Shown here in pieces: positions 26,424-36,800 of a DNA stretch of 64,000 nt (the stretch's first letter is position 1; every line of letters starts with the position of its first letter). Position numbers and translations under genes: made by a program. Source of the DNA: Stutzerimonas stutzeri (lineage in GTDB: Bacteria > Pseudomonadota > Gammaproteobacteria > Pseudomonadales > Pseudomonadaceae); assembly GCF_015291885.1 (NCBI RefSeq), contig NZ_CP036186.1, forward strand, positions 4,292,001-4,356,000, given 5' to 3'. The notes beneath the pieces are model-generated. The model ran no database searches, was not told where the DNA came from, and saw only the letters and a list, made by a program, of their open reading frames with translations.

Positions 26424-28047
26424 GCCTCTGATCGTATCCGCACCAGCGACTGCCTCCTGGCCTGGGCTCGGCACATGGAATTTGTATTTCCTGCTCAAGT
26501 TCCTGCTGATTGGCCTTGGCTTGCTGAATTTTCAACCCCTGCCCAATCTGGTGTTCGCTGCCTGCCTGGTCGTACCCCTGCCTGGCCGGGCCCTGCGAAT
26601 TGCCCGTCAGCTGATCGCCATCCCGGTCGGTATCGCCCTGCTTTATCACGATACCTGGCTCCCCCCGTTCGAGCGCCTGCTCGCACAACCCGGAGTGCTC
26701 GACTTCACCCCGGCGTATCTGCTCGATCTCGCAGGCCGATTCGTTGACTGGAAACTAATCGGCCTCTGCGCGTTGCTGGTCATTGCTTACAGCTACGTTG
26801 CCAGCTGGGTACGTCTGTCGGTGTTCTGTCTTGGCGGCCTGCTTTGGTTGAACCTCAGCAGTACTGCTCTGTGGGCCTACACGCCGAGCTTGGCTGCCTC
26901 CCCAGCCAGTCCGGCGCAGGGCATCAGTGCAACAGCCGCCACCAATAGCCAAGGCAATGACAGCCTCGCACTCGACAACTGGCTGGAAAACTTCTTCAAA
27001 GCCGAAGCTGCTCGCCAGACGCAATTCCCACCGCCGAGCCCGCAGAGCGCAGCATTTGACGTCGTCGTGCTGAACCTTTGTTCGCTGGCCTGGGACGACC
27101 TCGATGCGGTTGGCCTGCGCGATAACGCGCTGCTTCAACGAATGGACGTCGTTTTCGATCGCTTCAACTCGGCAACGTCATATAGCGGGCCGGCCGCCAT
27201 ACGATTGCTGCGCGCCAGCTGTGGCCAGCCACGCCATCAAGCGCTGTACGAGCCCGCGCCAGAGCAATGCATGTTGTTCCAGAACCTGGCCAACCTGGGC
27301 TTCCGTTCCGAAACGCTGATGAACCATAACGGCCGTTTCGATGGCTTTGCCGACGAGATATCTGCGCAAGGGATGCCGCAACCTGCGCTTTCGAGCCAGC
27401 GTTTCCCGCGCTCTCTAGCGGGCTTCGACGGCTCCCCAATTGCCCGAGATCTCGACGTGCTCAGCGGCTGGTGGAAGCAGCGTCAGCAGCAGCCGGATGA
27501 GCGGGTCAGTCTCTTCTACAACAGCATCAGCCTGCACGATGGCAACCGGATCGTCGGTGCCGACGGCAAGGCCCAATCGGCCGAATACCGTCCGAGGGCG
27601 CAGCGGCTTCTGGACGATATTTCGAATTTCATCGATGAGCTGGAGCGCAGCGGCAAACCCGTGGCATTGCTGCTGGTTCCCGAACACGGTGCGGCACTGC
27701 ACGGGGACCGCATGCAAATTGCCGGCATGCGCGAAATTCCACGCCCCTCCATCACCCAGGTGCCAGTCGGCTTGAAGCTGATCGGCATGACCGCTGCCGG
27801 CACCGGGCAAGCGCTTCATGTTCAGCAGCCCTCCAGCTTCCTGGCTCTTTCAGAACTGGTTTCCAGGCTCTATGCCGCGCAACGCGAAGGCAACCAGCTG
27901 GACATCAATGCGCTGATAGCCGATTTACCAAGAACCGAACCGGTTTCCGAGACCGCGGCCGCGCAGGTCATTGAACACGATGGCAAACCCTACGTACGTC
28001 TGGGCGGGCAAACCGTCTGGCTCCCTTATCCGAATCGTTTCGAGTAG
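26410..28047 (+). CDS. bcsG: Cellulose phosphoethanolamine transferase BcsG
   Basis: 545 residues. Four to five N-terminal transmembrane helices, a linker, and a periplasmic alkaline-phosphatase-fold domain from about residue 210. Catalytic and zinc residues known in E. coli BcsG (C243, S278, E442, H443) correspond to C224 (LNLCSLAWDD), nucleophile S259 (SYSGPAAIRLLRASCG), E425 and H426 (VPEHGAALHGDRMQIAGMREIP). It moves phosphoethanolamine from lipid to nascent cellulose. GGGAGG lies 9 bases before the ATG at 26410; an ATG at 26401 is too close to it. Confidence 0.95.
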   Translation: MSAHEPLIVSAPATASWPGLGTWNLYFLLKFLLIGLGLLNFQPLPNLVFAACLVVPLPGRALRIARQLIAIPVGIALLYHDTWLPPFERLLAQPGVLDFTPAYLLDLAGRFVDWKLIGLCALLVIAYSYVASWVRLSVFCLGGLLWLNLSSTALWAYTPSLAASPASPAQGISATAATNSQGNDSLALDNWLENFFKAEAARQTQFPPPSPQSAAFDVVVLNLCSLAWDDLDAVGLRDNALLQRMDVVFDRFNSATSYSGPAAIRLLRASCGQPRHQALYEPAPEQCMLFQNLANLGFRSETLMNHNGRFDGFADEISAQGMPQPALSSQRFPRSLAGFDGSPIARDLDVLSGWWKQRQQQPDERVSLFYNSISLHDGNRIVGADGKAQSAEYRPRAQRLLDDISNFIDELERSGKPVALLLVPEHGAALHGDRMQIAGMREIPRPSITQVPVGLKLIGMTAAGTGQALHVQQPSSFLALSELVSRLYAAQREGNQLDINALIADLPRTEPVSETAAAQVIEHDGKPYVRLGGQTVWLPYPNRFE

Positions 28048-28053
28048 CGACAC

Positions 28054-28287
28054 ATGCCCAGCCTGACCCAGCGGGTTCACAATGACGATATCGGCCGCCT
28101 AGAACGCTATCTGGGCCTGCCGGATCTCGGCTACCTGGATATTTCCGCATCACTGGAACTGGACAAGGCCATCCAGCGCTGGCCGCTGCTGCTCGAGCTT
28201 TCAGTAGTCGACGACCTCAACACTGCGCTGGACGCTGCAACGCTCGATACCATCGGCTCATCGACCGCTGACAGGCGTCCGGCATGA
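28054..28287 (+). CDS. bcsR: Cellulose biosynthesis protein BcsR
   Basis: 77 residues. The core LGLPDLGYLDISASLELDKAIQRWPLL-type segment (about 20-46) matches enterobacterial BcsR, a small partner that binds BcsQ and, with it, is needed for synthase assembly and c-di-GMP-dependent regulation. The start lies six bases after bcsG, and its end overlaps bcsQ by 4 bases. Confidence 0.88.
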   Translation: MPSLTQRVHNDDIGRLERYLGLPDLGYLDISASLELDKAIQRWPLLLELSVVDDLNTALDAATLDTIGSSTADRRPA

Positions 28288-29018
28288 AAACCCTGGCTAT
28301 ACGAGCGCTGCGCGGCGGCCTGGGCGCCACGTCTTTGCTCGCAGATCTGGCCTTGGCCCTGCACCAGCAGGGCGAGCGCGTGCTGTTGATCGACCTCAGT
28401 CCAGACAACATGCTGCGTCTGCACTTCAACGTGGAAATCAGCCTCGAATCGGGCTGGGCGCGAGCGCAACTGGACGCAAAGGCGTGGAATGAACCGGCGC
28501 TGGAAGTCCAACCTGGATTGCACCTGCTGCCGTACGGAAGGGTGAGCGACGCTGAAGTAGCGCAGCTCGAATCAGCGCTCTGCGCGGACCGGGAATGCTG
28601 GGCACAGCGGTGCAACCTGATTTCCCATGCCTACGACTGGGTCTTGTTCGATCTGCCACAGCGGCTACCCGGCCATCGATTCGGCGTGTGCGCAACGCAG
28701 CGTGCCGACCTGCTAATCGATCTCGCAATGCCTGATGCTGCATGCCATGTGCTGCTACAGACAAGGCCACATCCGCTCGCAGACCTGTTACTGGTCAACC
28801 GCTTCAATCCGGCAAGCCAGCTGCAACGAGACCTGCTGATGATCTGGCGCAGGCGGCACGGGTTGCCACGCCAACCGCAGCTGGTGCATGAAGACGAAGC
28901 GCTCCAGGAAGCCTTGGCCCACAAATCTCCGGTGGGCCACTACGCCCCCCAAAGCCAGGCGGCGAGCGACCTGCGCAGCCTGGCGATCTGGTGCCTCTCG
29001 CAGCGATCGGAGTGCTGA
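28284..29018 (+). CDS. bcsQ: Cellulose biosynthesis protein BcsQ (SIMIBI NTPase)
   Basis: 244 residues of the ParA/MinD-like family. The nucleotide loop reads RGGLGATSLLADLALAL, with Ala where the canonical signature Lys stands; the E. coli protein is likewise atypical there (RGGVGTT). VLLIDLSPDNMLRLHFN carries the switch Asp. BcsQ forms a complex with BcsR and BcsE under the synthase and sets polar localisation in E. coli. Coupled to bcsR by a 4-base overlap. Confidence 0.92.
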   Translation: MKTLAIRALRGGLGATSLLADLALALHQQGERVLLIDLSPDNMLRLHFNVEISLESGWARAQLDAKAWNEPALEVQPGLHLLPYGRVSDAEVAQLESALCADRECWAQRCNLISHAYDWVLFDLPQRLPGHRFGVCATQRADLLIDLAMPDAACHVLLQTRPHPLADLLLVNRFNPASQLQRDLLMIWRRRHGLPRQPQLVHEDEALQEALAHKSPVGHYAPQSQAASDLRSLAIWCLSQRSEC

Positions 29019-29020
29019 GC

Positions 29021-31618
29021 ATGCGCAGTCCGCTGCATTACTTTCAAGAGATCCGGTACCGCCGTGGTGCGAGCCTTTGGGGCGCCATTAGCTGGCTGAG
29101 CTTCTACATGCTGGCCTGGCTTCTGTTCCGCCTGGAAGCGCCCGGTTGGCAATGGGTGCTAGCTGAACGTCGACGGCTATATCCGCACATTGCCGATACC
29201 CGGCCGAAGGCCGGTGATCCACTACGCATCCTGCTCCAGAGCGCATGGCTAATCATCACGCGTCCCGTGGACGGACGTAGCGTATCGCTGTTAACGCACC
29301 CAGCCCGGCAGGCAGGCAGACGCCTGCGCACTGTCTCAGCCAGATTGGCCCAACCGGTGCGCGCTGCTGGCAGGCACGTGTCGCGACTGCAGGCACTAAA
29401 AGGCGTGCCGGCAAACACCCTGGGGGCTGAGCGCTGGTTTTCCCAGCTGTCCAAGCCTGTCAGGCAGGCCTCGACCGTCGTCATCGCACTGCTCGCGGTA
29501 TTGCTTGGCATCCTTTGCATCACCGAGCCATTTGGCTATACCGCGCAGGTCACCTTCGTACTGCTGCTCTGGGGTATAGCTCTGCTCCTCAGGCGCGTTC
29601 CTGGCCGCTTCGCAGTGCTGATGCTGGTCGTCCTCTCGACCATCATTTCCTGCCGCTACCTGTGGTGGCGTTATACCGCGACGCTCCACTGGGACTCGTA
29701 CTTCGACCTGACCTGCGGTCTGATCCTGCTCGCAGCAGAGACATATTCTTGGGTCGTGCTGATTCTGGGTTATCTGCAGACCAGCTGGCCGCTTGACCGT
29801 AAACCCGCCTCCCTGCCGGAGGACACCGCCGCCTGGCCGTCTGTCGATCTGCTCATCCCCACCTACAACGAAGACCTCTCGGTGGTGCGCACCACAGTCC
29901 TGGCAGCCCTGGGCCTGGACTGGCCGCGCGAAAAGCTGAAGGTCTACATCTGCGATGACGGTCGACGGGATGAATTTCGCCGCTTCGCCGAAGAAGTGGG
30001 AGTTGGATACATCACTCGCACGGACAACAACCATGCGAAGGCGGGCAACCTCAACCATGCACTGAAAGTGACCAGTGGCGAGCTGATCGCGATTTTCGAT
30101 TGCGACCACATTCCAGTGCGCTCTTTTCTTCAGGTCACCACTGGCTGGTTCCTGCGCGACCCCAAACTGGCGCTGGTGCAGACCCCACATCATTTTTTTT
30201 CGCCCGATCCATTCGAGCGCAATCTCGGCTCCTTTCGCCGCCAGCCCAACGAGGGCGAGCTGTTCTACGGCCTGGTACAGAACGGTAACGACATGTGGAA
30301 TGCCGCATTCTTCTGCGGATCCTGTGCCGTGCTGCGCCGCACAGCCGTTGAAGAGGTCGGCGGCTTCGCAGTCGAAACCGTTACAGAAGACGCTCACACC
30401 GCCTTGCGCCTGCACCGGGCGGGCTGGAACTCGGCCTATCTGCCGACCCCACAGGCAGCCGGTCTGGCGACCGAGAGCCTGTCGGCGCACATCGGCCAAC
30501 GCATACGCTGGGCACGCGGCATGGCGCAGATCTTTCGCACCGACAATCCGCTGCTGGGACGCGGCCTGACATTTTTCCAACGTATCTGCTACGCCAATGC
30601 CATGCTGCATTTCCTCGCAGGGCTGCCCCGGCTCATATATCTGACGGCGCCGCTGGCGTTCCTGCTGCTGCATGCCTACATCATCTACGCGCCAGCGCTG
30701 ATGATCGTGCTGTACGTGCTGCCGCACATGATTCACGCCAGCCTGACCAATGCGCGCATGCAGGGCGAGTACCGGCACTCCTTCTGGGGAGAGGTCTACG
30801 AGACGGTACTGGCCTGGTATATCGCGCGACCGACGACTGTAGCCCTGTTCAACCCGGGCAAAGGCAAGTTCAACGTTACCGCCAAGGGCGGTCTGATGGA
30901 TCACGATCAGTTCGACTGGCGAATAGCCCGGCCGTATCTGGTGCTCGCCGTGCTCAACGTGGCCGGCCTGGGATTCGCTGTGTGGCGGCTGTTCACCGGC
31001 CCGGTCGCCGAGATCGGTACCGTTCTGGTCAGCTCCGCCTGGGTCATCTACAACCTGCTCATCATTGGCGCCGCCGTGGCCGTCGCGTCAGAGGTTAGGC
31101 AGATAAGGCGCGCCCACCGCGTAATGGCTCATCAGCCCGCATCACTCAAACTCAGCAATGGCCACGTTTTCCCCTGCACGCTGAAGGATTTTGCCGAAGG
31201 GGGGGCGGGGCTGCAGATTCCGACTGACTTGCAAGTGGGCATGGACCAGCCGGTTTTCCTCATCCTAAAACGCGGCGATCGTGAATTCAGCTTCCCCGGC
31301 ACCGCATCACGTCAGGTTGGCCAGCGTCTGGGCGTACGCCTCGACAATCTGGACCTGCGCCAACAGATCGACCTTGTTCAGTGCACCTTCGCCCGTGCCG
31401 ATGTCTGGCTGAATCGGCATGAGCAGTACGAAGCCGATCGCCCGCTGCACAGCTTTTTTGAAGTCCTGCGTATCGGCGGCCGCGGCTATCACCGTCTGTT
31501 CGAGCAGCTGCCGAGCAGCCTGAGCAAACCGCTCCGCCCGCTTGTGCGCCTCGCCGTCTGGCTTTTCAGCTTCTGCCCTCGCCCCCCTGCCTATAAACCT
31601 CTGGTATCCCCGTCATGA
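29021..31618 (+). CDS. bcsA: Cellulose synthase catalytic subunit BcsA
   Basis: 865 residues from the ATG with GGAG 9 bases upstream. Membrane helices surround a family-2 glycosyltransferase with all catalytic motifs: D312-D313-G, D360-C-D362, T-E-D457, and Q493-R-I-R-W497. The C-terminal PilZ domain carries R696-RAH-R700 for c-di-GMP, but the second PilZ motif reads D723-F-A-E-G-G, with Ala where Ser is usual. Polymerises glucose from UDP-glucose and exports the chain. Its end overlaps bcsB by 4 bases. Confidence 0.97.
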   Translation: MRSPLHYFQEIRYRRGASLWGAISWLSFYMLAWLLFRLEAPGWQWVLAERRRLYPHIADTRPKAGDPLRILLQSAWLIITRPVDGRSVSLLTHPARQAGRRLRTVSARLAQPVRAAGRHVSRLQALKGVPANTLGAERWFSQLSKPVRQASTVVIALLAVLLGILCITEPFGYTAQVTFVLLLWGIALLLRRVPGRFAVLMLVVLSTIISCRYLWWRYTATLHWDSYFDLTCGLILLAAETYSWVVLILGYLQTSWPLDRKPASLPEDTAAWPSVDLLIPTYNEDLSVVRTTVLAALGLDWPREKLKVYICDDGRRDEFRRFAEEVGVGYITRTDNNHAKAGNLNHALKVTSGELIAIFDCDHIPVRSFLQVTTGWFLRDPKLALVQTPHHFFSPDPFERNLGSFRRQPNEGELFYGLVQNGNDMWNAAFFCGSCAVLRRTAVEEVGGFAVETVTEDAHTALRLHRAGWNSAYLPTPQAAGLATESLSAHIGQRIRWARGMAQIFRTDNPLLGRGLTFFQRICYANAMLHFLAGLPRLIYLTAPLAFLLLHAYIIYAPALMIVLYVLPHMIHASLTNARMQGEYRHSFWGEVYETVLAWYIARPTTVALFNPGKGKFNVTAKGGLMDHDQFDWRIARPYLVLAVLNVAGLGFAVWRLFTGPVAEIGTVLVSSAWVIYNLLIIGAAVAVASEVRQIRRAHRVMAHQPASLKLSNGHVFPCTLKDFAEGGAGLQIPTDLQVGMDQPVFLILKRGDREFSFPGTASRQVGQRLGVRLDNLDLRQQIDLVQCTFARADVWLNRHEQYEADRPLHSFFEVLRIGGRGYHRLFEQLPSSLSKPLRPLVRLAVWLFSFCPRPPAYKPLVSPS

Positions 31619-33834
31619 ACACCCGAACCTATCCTCGGACGCTGCTGACCTTCCTGCTTTGGGCCATCGCTACTGGCGCCACTGCAGAGCCAAAGGTCGA
31701 TGCCGACCTCGTGCCGCCCAGCTGGGACACCAGTCGCAGCTTCAGCGACCTGGGCCGCCCGCGGGACCAGTTGATGCTGGGCATACGCAACGCCGAGCAG
31801 GTCGAGTTCCGCTTGCGTCATGATCGCATCGCTACCGATGCCACACTGCACCTGGACTACACGCCGTCGCCTGCCCTGATCCCGGTGCTGTCGCACCTGC
31901 GGATCTATCTGAACGATGAGCTGATGGGGACGCTGCCAATCACTCAGGAGCAGATTGGCCAGCGTGTCAGCACGGACCTGACGCTGGACCCTCGCCTGCT
32001 CGGCGACTTCAACCGGGTACGCATCGAATTCGTAGGGCACTACAGCGATATCTGTGAGGACCCTGCGCATAGTGGCCTGTGGCTCAATCTGGGCCGTCAA
32101 AGCCGCGTCAGTCTGCGCGAGCAGGCACTGGATGTCGTCGGCGACCTGGCCTGGTTTCCACTGCCATTTTTCGACGAGCGCGACAGCCAGCGCCTGACTC
32201 TTCCCGTGGTTTTCGGGAGCGCTCCGACAAGCGAAGAGCAGCGGGCTGCGGGTATCCTGGCATCCTATTTCGGCAGCCTGGCTGGCTGGCGGGGCGCTAG
32301 CTTTCCAGTGATGTTCGACTCGCTACCATCGACCAACGACCGTCCGCAGCCGGCGGTAGTCTTCGCAACCAATGCTCGCCGACCATCATTCCTTGCAGAT
32401 CACCCCGCGGTCGAGGGGCCAACTGTCGAACTGATCGAACACCCGCAGGACCGTTACAGCAAGCTGCTGCTCATCAGCGGCCGGGACGAGCAAGACCTTG
32501 TCACTGCAGCGACCGCGTTGGCCATGGGTAACGGCCAGCTGCGCGGCGACAAGGTGCGCCTGGAGCGTGTCGAGCCGCCTGTTCGGATGCCGTACGATGC
32601 GCCCAACTGGATCAGGACCGACCGCGCCGTGCAGCTGTCGGAGCTGATCGACTACCCCCAACAATTGCAGGTCAGCGGCCTGCAGCCCCACCCGATCACG
32701 CTCGACGTCAACCTGCCTCCAGACCTGTTCGTCTGGCGCAATCAGGGCATACCCCTACAGACTCGCTACCGTTACACGCCGCCCACCACGACGGACGAGT
32801 CGCGCCTCAATATCAGCATCAACGACCAGTACATCAGCAGCATCGCCCTGCAAGGGAGCGATGCGCGCAGCGGTGTCGAGAACTTGCGCCTGTCCGTCCT
32901 GACTGCCGATGGCACGGCGGAACGCGAAACATTGTTCGTGCCCGCACTGAAGATGGGCATGCGCAACAAGCTGCGCTTCGAGTTCAACTTCGCCAGCAAA
33001 CTCGGCAACGCCCAGCGTGATCGCTGCCAGACCTATTTGCCGACCAATATCCAAGCGGCCATCGATGAGCAATCGACCATCGACCTCTCTGGGTACTATC
33101 ACTACCTGGCCATGCCTGATCTGAAGGCCTTCGCTCGCACCGGCTTCCCCTTCAGCCGGATGGCAGATCTGTCCGAAACGTTGGTGCTGGTAGCGTCACA
33201 ACCCGACGAGGCTCAGGTCGGGACCCTTCTGGACACACTTGCCCTGATTGGCTCGCACACCGGCTACCCCGCCTACGGCGTTCGCCTCACAGACGACTGG
33301 AGCAAGGCCCAGGAGGTCGATGCCGATTTGCTCCTGCTTGGCCCAATGCCGCAACAGCTGTTGGACAGCTCGACATTTCCGGTGCTGCTCGAGGCATCAC
33401 GTAGTTGGGTGCAAAGTGGTGGAGCGACGCCCGCTGGCGCGCCGAACGGAAATCTCGGCATGACCGCTAACGGCCCGCTGGCCGCGGTCGTTGGCCAGCA
33501 GTCGCCCTTCCATGCCCAGCGTAGCCTGGTTGCACTGCTGGCCTCCGGCCCGCAGGACTATCGCCTGCTCCGCGAAGCCTTGACCGACTCCGGCAAGCAG
33601 GAAGCCTTCGCCGGCACGGTAACCCTGATCCGCAACAGCGGTGTGAGCAGCCACTTCGTCGGTGAGCAGTATTACGTCGGCGAGTTGCCTTGGTGGCTAC
33701 TGCTGTGGTTCCACCTCTCGTCGCATCCCGTGCTATTGGCGTTTCTTGCTGCCGTCAGCGTGGTGCTATTCGCTATCGTGCTGTGGCGAGCGCTGCGCTG
33801 GGCCGCCCGTCGGCGCCTGGCTGACTCGGAGTAA
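31615..33834 (+). CDS. bcsB: Cellulose synthase periplasmic subunit BcsB
   Basis: 739 residues. Signal peptide (TLLTFLLWAIATGATA), two repeated carbohydrate-binding/flavodoxin-like units (for example FRLRHDRIATDATLHLDYTPSPALIP-type segment near 65-90, and TRYRYTPPTTTDESRLNISINDQYIS-type near 385), and a single C-terminal helix (VLLAFLAAVSVVLFAIVLW) that packs on BcsA. It guides the emerging glucan through the periplasm and is required for synthesis. Coupled to bcsA by ATGA overlap; bcsC follows after 15 bases. Confidence 0.95.
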   Translation: MNTRTYPRTLLTFLLWAIATGATAEPKVDADLVPPSWDTSRSFSDLGRPRDQLMLGIRNAEQVEFRLRHDRIATDATLHLDYTPSPALIPVLSHLRIYLNDELMGTLPITQEQIGQRVSTDLTLDPRLLGDFNRVRIEFVGHYSDICEDPAHSGLWLNLGRQSRVSLREQALDVVGDLAWFPLPFFDERDSQRLTLPVVFGSAPTSEEQRAAGILASYFGSLAGWRGASFPVMFDSLPSTNDRPQPAVVFATNARRPSFLADHPAVEGPTVELIEHPQDRYSKLLLISGRDEQDLVTAATALAMGNGQLRGDKVRLERVEPPVRMPYDAPNWIRTDRAVQLSELIDYPQQLQVSGLQPHPITLDVNLPPDLFVWRNQGIPLQTRYRYTPPTTTDESRLNISINDQYISSIALQGSDARSGVENLRLSVLTADGTAERETLFVPALKMGMRNKLRFEFNFASKLGNAQRDRCQTYLPTNIQAAIDEQSTIDLSGYYHYLAMPDLKAFARTGFPFSRMADLSETLVLVASQPDEAQVGTLLDTLALIGSHTGYPAYGVRLTDDWSKAQEVDADLLLLGPMPQQLLDSSTFPVLLEASRSWVQSGGATPAGAPNGNLGMTANGPLAAVVGQQSPFHAQRSLVALLASGPQDYRLLREALTDSGKQEAFAGTVTLIRNSGVSSHFVGEQYYVGELPWWLLLWFHLSSHPVLLAFLAAVSVVLFAIVLWRALRWAARRRLADSE

Positions 33835-33849
33835 GCCGGGTGATCCGTC

Positions 33850-36800
33850 ATGCGTAAATTCCACCTGGCGCTCGTCGCTGCTCTGCTTCCCGTTTGGTGC
33901 CACGCCCAGGTACCGGAAAACCGCGCCGGGCAAACCGAATGGCTTCTGGCGCAAGTCAGAGCAGCCGAAGCGGTGAGCCGCGATGAGTTGGTGCGTGATG
34001 CATTGGCGCGCCTTCAACTCGTTGCGCCTGGTGACCCGCAGGCCATGCTGGCAGAGATGCGGCTTGCCTTGCGCCAGCGGGACTCGCAACGAGTAAAGAC
34101 ACTGCAACAGGCGCTGCAGCAAGCAGCACCGAACAGTGAAGCGGAACGCGACGCGCGCGTGCTTTACGCACTGAGCAGCGAGGCCGGACAGCAGCAGCTG
34201 CAGGAAGCCCGGCTGGCCGCTATGGCAGGTCGCCCCGAAGACGCGCTGCGTGGGTTCAAAGCCCTATATGGCGACAAGCCGCCGACACTGGAGCTGGCTG
34301 TCGAGTACTGGCGTGTGCGTAGCGCGCAGCCGGGTCAGCGAGCTCAGGCAATCGACGCATTGCGCCGAATCGACGAGCAGTACCCGGGAAACCCGCCCGC
34401 TCAGCAGCTCCTGGCCAATCTGCTATTCGCAGACGGACAGGACACGGCCGCCCTGGCGTTGCTTGCCGAGCTAGGGCGCAATCCGGTCGCGACCGATGCG
34501 GCGGCCCAGCGGGAGTTCGAATATCTCGCAACACGGCGAATCGACGACTCCAGCGTCAAATCCTGGAAAGGATTTCTGCAGCGCTATCCCGACGGGCGCT
34601 TCGCCAAAGATGCACAAGCAAACCTGGAGCGCAGCCAACGACTGCTCGCTGACCCGTTCTGGCGAGCCGGGCAAGAGGGCCTACGTTTGCTCGACCGCGA
34701 TCAGGACGAAGCTGCCGAAGCCAAGCTGAGGCATGCACTACGCGGCCACCCGCAGGACCCCGAGCTGCTCGGTGGTCTGGGCCTGGCGCTGATGCGCCCG
34801 GGTCATCGCGAGGAAGCGCTGGTTTATTTTGGGCGCGCCAAAAAACACGAAGAAGACATCGACAATCTCGGCAAGTGGAACGACCTGATCACCTCGACCC
34901 GCTACTGGCTCACCCTGGAGAAAGCCGATCAGGCGCTTGAACGGCAACAGGCCGACGAAGCGGCGTCCCTTTACTCAAGCGCGCTCAAGCAACAGCCGGA
35001 CAGCGTCTTTGCCCGGCTCGGGCTCGCCCAGGTCGCCGAAGCACAAGGCCGACTAGTCGAAGCGCAAGACGGATATCAGCGGCTGCTCAGTCGTGATCCG
35101 GGCAACGCCAGCGCAATCCGAGGATTGCTCCGGTTGTACCAGGCGCAGTCGCCGGAACGCGCGCTCGCGTTCATCGATACGCTGAGCATCAGCCAGCGAA
35201 GCCCCTTCACCGAGCTGCGCAATAGCCTGCTGCTGGCGCGCTACCAGCTACTCGCCGAACAGGCATCGGCTCGCGGCGATCAGCCTTCGGCAATCACAGC
35301 TCTGAAGCAGGCTCGCAGCTTTGCGCCAACCGACCCTTGGCTGGCTTATCGCCTGGCCAGTTCCTTACAGCAACAGCAAGCCCTCACGGAAGCCGATGCG
35401 GTGTTCAACGACTTGCTGACGCGGCAGCCCAACAATCCGATCGCGCGTTACGCCCATGCCCTCTTTCTTTCGGGAACCGCGCGCGACGTTCAGGCGATTG
35501 CGAGCCTCAATCACATCAGCGAACGTGACTGGGATGACGACATGCGCGCCCTAGCGACGCGCCTCGAACGTCGGGAGCTGATGTCGCGCATCGATAAGCT
35601 ACGCGACAGCGGACGGGAATCGGTTGCCGTCGAGCTGATGCAGGAGCGGCTGAGCAAAAACGGCGACTCGGTAGACGATCTGCTGTTGCTGGCCGACTGG
35701 GCCGCGATACGCGGCGAACCTGCGGTCGGCGCTCCCTATGTGGACCGCGCATTGCACATTGACCCTGCCCATCCGGAAGCTCGTTTGATGCGCATCGAGC
35801 TGTTGCTCGCCATGGGACGAACCGCCGACGCCCGGGAGTCTCTACGAACAGCCTCGCCCGCATTAGCGGAGGATAACGGGAACGCCAACCGGCGCCTGGC
35901 CAATAGCTGGGCTGCGGTCGGTGAGCGGCAAAAAGCGCGGCAGATACTTCAGCAGGCCGAGGCACGTCTGGAGCGCCCCGATCCCCTGCTCCGACGAGAT
36001 ACTGCGCGACTTGTCGCGGACGTCGACCCGACCGCGGCCATGGCTTACTACCGACAGGCACTGATCGATGCCGAGTTGTTGGGCACATCCGCCAGCGACG
36101 CGGAGCTGACCCAGGCCACCCGTGAGAACGACAAGGATGACTGGCTGGTTCGGAGCCTTCGCCGCGACACCGCAGCCCTTCATCAGCAACAGGACACCAC
36201 CTTAACCCTGCAGCACGATCACGGCTGGCGTAACGATGACGGCACCCCGGGCATTTCCGAGCTGCTCACGGACACGACGCTGTTGCATCTGGAAACCCCG
36301 GCAGCGGGCGGACGCAGTTTCGTGCGCGCCGAACGCCTTGCTCTTGATGCTGGCAAGCTGGAAGACGACGCCCCCTTTGGTGCCTGTAGGGCGGTAAGCG
36401 GTTGCGCCGATCAGAGCCAACGAGCCACAGCGACACTGCTTGCCGGCGGTTGGCGCAGCGAGCGCCTGGAAGCGGACCTGGGCCTGACTGAAGGTTTCGA
36501 GATAAACAACCTCTACGGCGGCGTGACCGGCAGAGGCGATCTGAACCCCGTCAGCTGGTCGCTAAGCACGTCACGTCGCCCGATGAGCAACTCACTGTTG
36601 TCCTACGGCGGCGCTCGCGACCCCGTCACCGGCACCCGCTGGGGGGCCGTAACCGCAAACGGCACGAGCCTGGGCTTGAGTTGGGACGAAGGCGGCGCCC
36701 ATGGCCTGTGGTCGTCGCTGGGTTACCACTGGCTGCTCGGGGATAATGTCGCCAGCAATAGCCGCTTCACGGCGATGACCGGCTACTACTACAAACTTGT

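Noticed and set aside
33835..33849. A hidden or degraded bcsZ between bcsB and bcsC
   Set aside because: Only 15 bases separate the genes, and neither bcsB nor bcsC carries an extra glycosidase-like segment.
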